DNA from: Bacteroidota bacterium | GTDB lineage: Bacteria > Bacteroidota > Bacteroidia > Flavobacteriales > Flavobacteriaceae | Length of the DNA stretch: 7,517 nt | Direction: 5' to 3' | Assembly: GCA_947468985.1 (NCBI GenBank) | Contig: CANINJ010000089.1 | Coordinates: 1 to 7,517, forward strand | In this document: piece after piece, positions 5,926-7,517 of the stretch | How positions within the stretch are numbered: position 1 is the stretch's first letter | How the letters are laid out: every line of letters begins with the position of its first letter | The notes under the pieces: model-generated | Told to the model about the DNA's origin: nothing | The model's input: only the letters and a program-made list of their open reading frames with translations | Database searches by the model: none | Position numbers and translations under genes: made by a program

Positions 5926-6471
5926 TTACCCCTTTACCCAATTTAATATTTTCACATCTGTAGGTTCAACACCCGAGAGATATACCTGCACCAATTCTCC
6001 ATTTTCGTTTAACAGATATTTTTGGAAATTCCATTCTACGTTGGAATCTTTAACACCGTTCTTCGCTTTTTTGGTTAAAAATTGATACACTTCATTCATA
6101 TCATTTCCTTTAACTGAAATTTTGCTCATCATTGGGAAAGATACCCCATAATTAGATTTACAAAATGTAGCAATTTCCGCATTGGTTCCCGGCTCTTGAG
6201 AACCAAAATTATTAGCTGGAAAACCTACAATTACGAAGTTTTTATTTTTATACATTCTATAAACCTCTTCTAATTGTTCGTATTGAGGAGTATATCCACA
6301 CTTAGAAGCGGTATTTACCACTAAGATTTTCTTCCCTTTTAACGAAGCAAAATCAAATGTTTTCCCATTCAAATCCTTCACTTTAAACTGATGAATGGAT
6401 TGTTTAGTTTGTGCTTGGATTGCTATTATTGCAAATAGCAACAATGCAAATAAAACGGCTCTTTGTTTCAT
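5926..6471 (-). CDS. Glutathione-peroxidase-family thiol peroxidase, probably exported
   Basis: The 181-residue protein reduces hydrogen peroxide or organic peroxides. The peroxidatic cysteine is C58 in VNTASKCGYTPQY; Q92 (FPANNFGSQEPG), W147 and N148 (VEWNFQKYL) complete the Cys-Gln-Trp-Asn site of the family. A second cysteine, C104 in ATFCKSNYGVSFP, is at the position of the resolving cysteine in thioredoxin-dependent members, so the reductant is more likely a thioredoxin-like protein than glutathione. The first 20 residues (MKQR, then about 14 hydrophobic residues, ending AIQA before QTK) look like a Sec signal peptide, and predict a periplasmic enzyme; no lipobox cysteine is present. The gene follows DUF2007 on the same strand after 122 bp that hold a likely promoter and a perfect inverted repeat, so it is probably transcribed separately. 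Confidence 0.93.
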   Translation of the reverse strand: MKQRAVLFALLLFAIIAIQAQTKQSIHQFKVKDLNGKTFDFASLKGKKILVVNTASKCGYTPQYEQLEEVYRMYKNKNFVIVGFPANNFGSQEPGTNAEIATFCKSNYGVSFPMMSKISVKGNDMNEVYQFLTKKAKNGVKDSNVEWNFQKYLLNENGELVQVYLSGVEPTDVKILNWVKG

Positions 6472-6514
6472 AGTTTTATATTTTTACTATAAATTTAAAT
6501 AAAAAAACTATTAC

Positions 6515-6548
6515 TTTAACAAATAAATTGAATTATTTATTTGTTAAA
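6515..6548. promoter_or_regulatory. Perfect 14-bp inverted repeat upstream of the peroxidase gene
   Basis: TTTAACAAATAAAT (6515-6528) is exactly complementary to ATTTATTTGTTAAA (6535-6548) around the 6-bp centre TGAATT. Each stem has only one G-C pair, making it a weak RNA hairpin for its length. It lies just downstream of the candidate peroxidase promoter, where transcription would start. It could be an operator for a dimeric repressor, a 5' hairpin on the peroxidase mRNA, or a terminator for the DUF2007 transcript, since a T-rich tract follows on the minus strand. Confidence 0.5.
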
Positions 6549-6551
6549 AAA

Positions 6552-6562
6552 CAAATATTATA
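6552..6562 (-). promoter_or_regulatory. Candidate promoter for the peroxidase gene
   Basis: The minus strand reads TATAATATTTG: TAnnTTTG with one extra base, and also containing TATAAT. A TTTG lies about 18 bp upstream, near 6583-6580, a reasonable -33 distance. Transcription would begin near 6545, inside the adjacent inverted repeat, giving a leader of about 70 nt. Confidence 0.33.
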
Positions 6563-6593
6563 GCGCTTTACATATAAACAAAAAGACAAGAAG

Positions 6594-6812
6594 TTAAATA
6601 CTCATTCTAAATTCTTCAATAATAGGACTGGCTTTTCCAAAATCTACTTCTTGAATAAAGACTTCAACCGCCAAATCTGAATTTCCAAAACCTGCCAAAC
6701 GAGCAGATTGTATATTGTTTTTCAAAACTGTATTCACTCCGATAGCTTCGATTTTTTGTTGTAAGGCTTGCGCCAAAATCTCACTCCCCGAAAATATTTT
6801 CATTAATCCCAT
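6594..6812 (-). CDS. DUF2007 small protein (putative signal-transducing domain)
   Basis: The 72-residue protein resembles the DUF2007 family, small single-domain alpha/beta proteins loosely described as prokaryotic signal-transducing proteins; no biochemical role is established. It shows a first strand (MKIFSG), a helix (SEILAQALQQKIEAIG), a strand (VNTVLKN), a loop containing AGFGNSDL, then the typical VEVFIQEVDFGKASPIIEEF ending with a strand followed by a helix. There is no signal peptide or membrane segment, so it is cytoplasmic. The start may be 6812 or the ATG at 6803 (MKIFSG), which begins right at the first strand and better fits the family; I keep the longer form. It lies 42 bp after the helicase-like gene on the same strand without an obvious promoter, so the two may be co-transcribed. 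Confidence 0.75.
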   Translation of the reverse strand: MGLMKIFSGSEILAQALQQKIEAIGVNTVLKNNIQSARLAGFGNSDLAVEVFIQEVDFGKASPIIEEFRMSI

Positions 6813-6854
6813 TATGTATGATGTTTGTTTTTGGTAAAATACCTATTTATATTT

Positions 6855-7472
6855 TTACTCTTCTTCTATTTCAAATAAAAACGGTTCCAATAGCATTTTT
6901 TCAGCCAATATTTCGATTCTCTCTGTAAGTTGTTCCGAAAAAATCAAGCGTTGCGTTCTCGTAATGCTATTCGAAATTCGCATAATTTTAGTTTCGTGAC
7001 GCAATTTTAAAATAGCATCGGCATCGTCAAGAATAAACATTTTTAGTCTGTTTACATTATAACCTGCTGTGGTAAACATATCTCCAAGTCGGTTTGGGGT
7101 TCCAATTAACACATCAATTCCCGTGGAAATATAGTTTTTATCGTATTCCATATCGCCCTTATCGTGAATTCCATAAACACGTAAATCGGTTTTACTTCCT
7201 AATTGTTCGAAAAGCTCTTCCATTGCCAAAACTTTCGCTTTGTCTTCAACAATTATCAATGCCCGTGGTGATTCTTCCCCTTCACAAACCAATTGTTGAA
7301 TCACATTTAAAACAATTGTAGTTGATTTTCCGCTTCCTTTTGGTGAAATTACAATACAATCAGCACCACTTTTCAGGGTTGAAAATGTTTCTTGTTGCAA
7401 GACATTTGCTTCCGTCAATCCAAGATCAATTAAGGCTTCTTGTAATTTTTCGTTTATTTTTTTTAATTTCAT
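6855..7472 (-). CDS. Reduced single-domain DEAD-box helicase-like protein
   Basis: The 205 residues correspond to only the first RecA-like domain of a DEAD-box RNA helicase. Recognisable motifs are the Q-motif glutamine (Q27, in LTEANVLQQETF), a P-loop SPKGSGKST (43-51), motif Ia region IIVEDKAKVLAMEE (degenerate, no PTRELA), motif Ib GTPNRL (124-129), motif II as LDDAD (148-152, DDAD instead of DEAD) and motif III as SEQ (179-181, instead of SAT). The second RecA domain with motifs IV-VI is absent, and the next gene downstream is unrelated, so this is not a simple frameshift. The ends are clean: an ATG at 7472 and a normal stop after an acidic EIEEE tail. Nucleotide binding looks possible through the intact GSGKS loop, but RNA unwinding seems unlikely. 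It may be a conserved, repurposed flavobacterial protein rather than a decaying gene. Confidence 0.82.
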   Translation of the reverse strand: MKLKKINEKLQEALIDLGLTEANVLQQETFSTLKSGADCIVISPKGSGKSTTIVLNVIQQLVCEGEESPRALIIVEDKAKVLAMEELFEQLGSKTDLRVYGIHDKGDMEYDKNYISTGIDVLIGTPNRLGDMFTTAGYNVNRLKMFILDDADAILKLRHETKIMRISNSITRTQRLIFSEQLTERIEILAEKMLLEPFLFEIEEE

Positions 7473-7480
7473 TTGTTATA

Positions 7481-7514
7481 ATTGAATGATTCAAAAACTA
7501 AAAATTGAAAGATT
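7481..7514. repeat. Imperfect direct repeat at the right edge
   Basis: ATTGAATGATT (7481-7491) and ATTGAAAGATT (7504-7514) differ at one of 11 bases and are separated by 12 bp. They lie in the spacer upstream of the helicase-like gene, and the window ends within what may be a longer array of the unit. Confidence 0.4.
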
Positions 7515-7517
7515 GAG

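Noticed and set aside
7094..7321. A 75-codon plus-strand frame within the helicase-like gene
   Set aside because: It is antisense to the P-loop and DDAD coding region and shows no domain of its own.
1..7517. Mobile element, CRISPR array or defence island
   Set aside because: No transposase, integrase, regularly spaced repeats or known defence genes are visible. The repeats found are short intergenic units and single hairpins.

Overview
This is an AT-rich window with the features of a member of the Bacteroidota, most likely a Flavobacterium-like member of the Flavobacteriaceae. The pointers are AT-rich codon use, nearly absent Shine-Dalgarno sites, several TAnnTTTG (-7 type) promoter boxes, short CAAA-periodic intergenic repeats, and protein types typical of that group. 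The assignment is inferred from sequence style; no species can be named.

Left end (1-1283): a retinal phototrophy pair. The window opens inside a minus-strand microbial rhodopsin (first 94 residues present, proton-pump-type R-x-x-D-x-x-x-T signature). Divergently across a 126-bp spacer lies blh, encoding a Brp/Blh-family beta-carotene 15,15'-dioxygenase that would supply the retinal. blh ends at a hairpin that can stop transcription from both sides.

Middle (1284-4301): two minus-strand genes. One encodes an unrecognised 271-residue membrane protein with an apparently structured, locally GC-rich 5' leader of about 110 nt, the best candidate here for something undescribed. After a 426-bp spacer with no convincing gene comes menD (menaquinone synthesis). 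Its start is best placed at 4241, because the longer reading frame runs into a short tandem repeat that is not coding sequence.

Right half (4302-7517): divergent from menD are a GNAT acetyltransferase and a tRNA-dihydrouridine synthase, both plus strand, each preceded by a TAnnTTTG box. A strong 13-bp hairpin separates them from a convergent minus-strand group. In transcription order that group is a reduced single-domain DEAD-box-like protein, a DUF2007 small protein, and an exported glutathione-peroxidase-family thiol peroxidase with a perfect 14-bp inverted repeat upstream.

Apart from the phototrophy pair the genes are mostly housekeeping and short transcription units. I found no tRNA, rRNA, CRISPR array, insertion sequence or phage gene.
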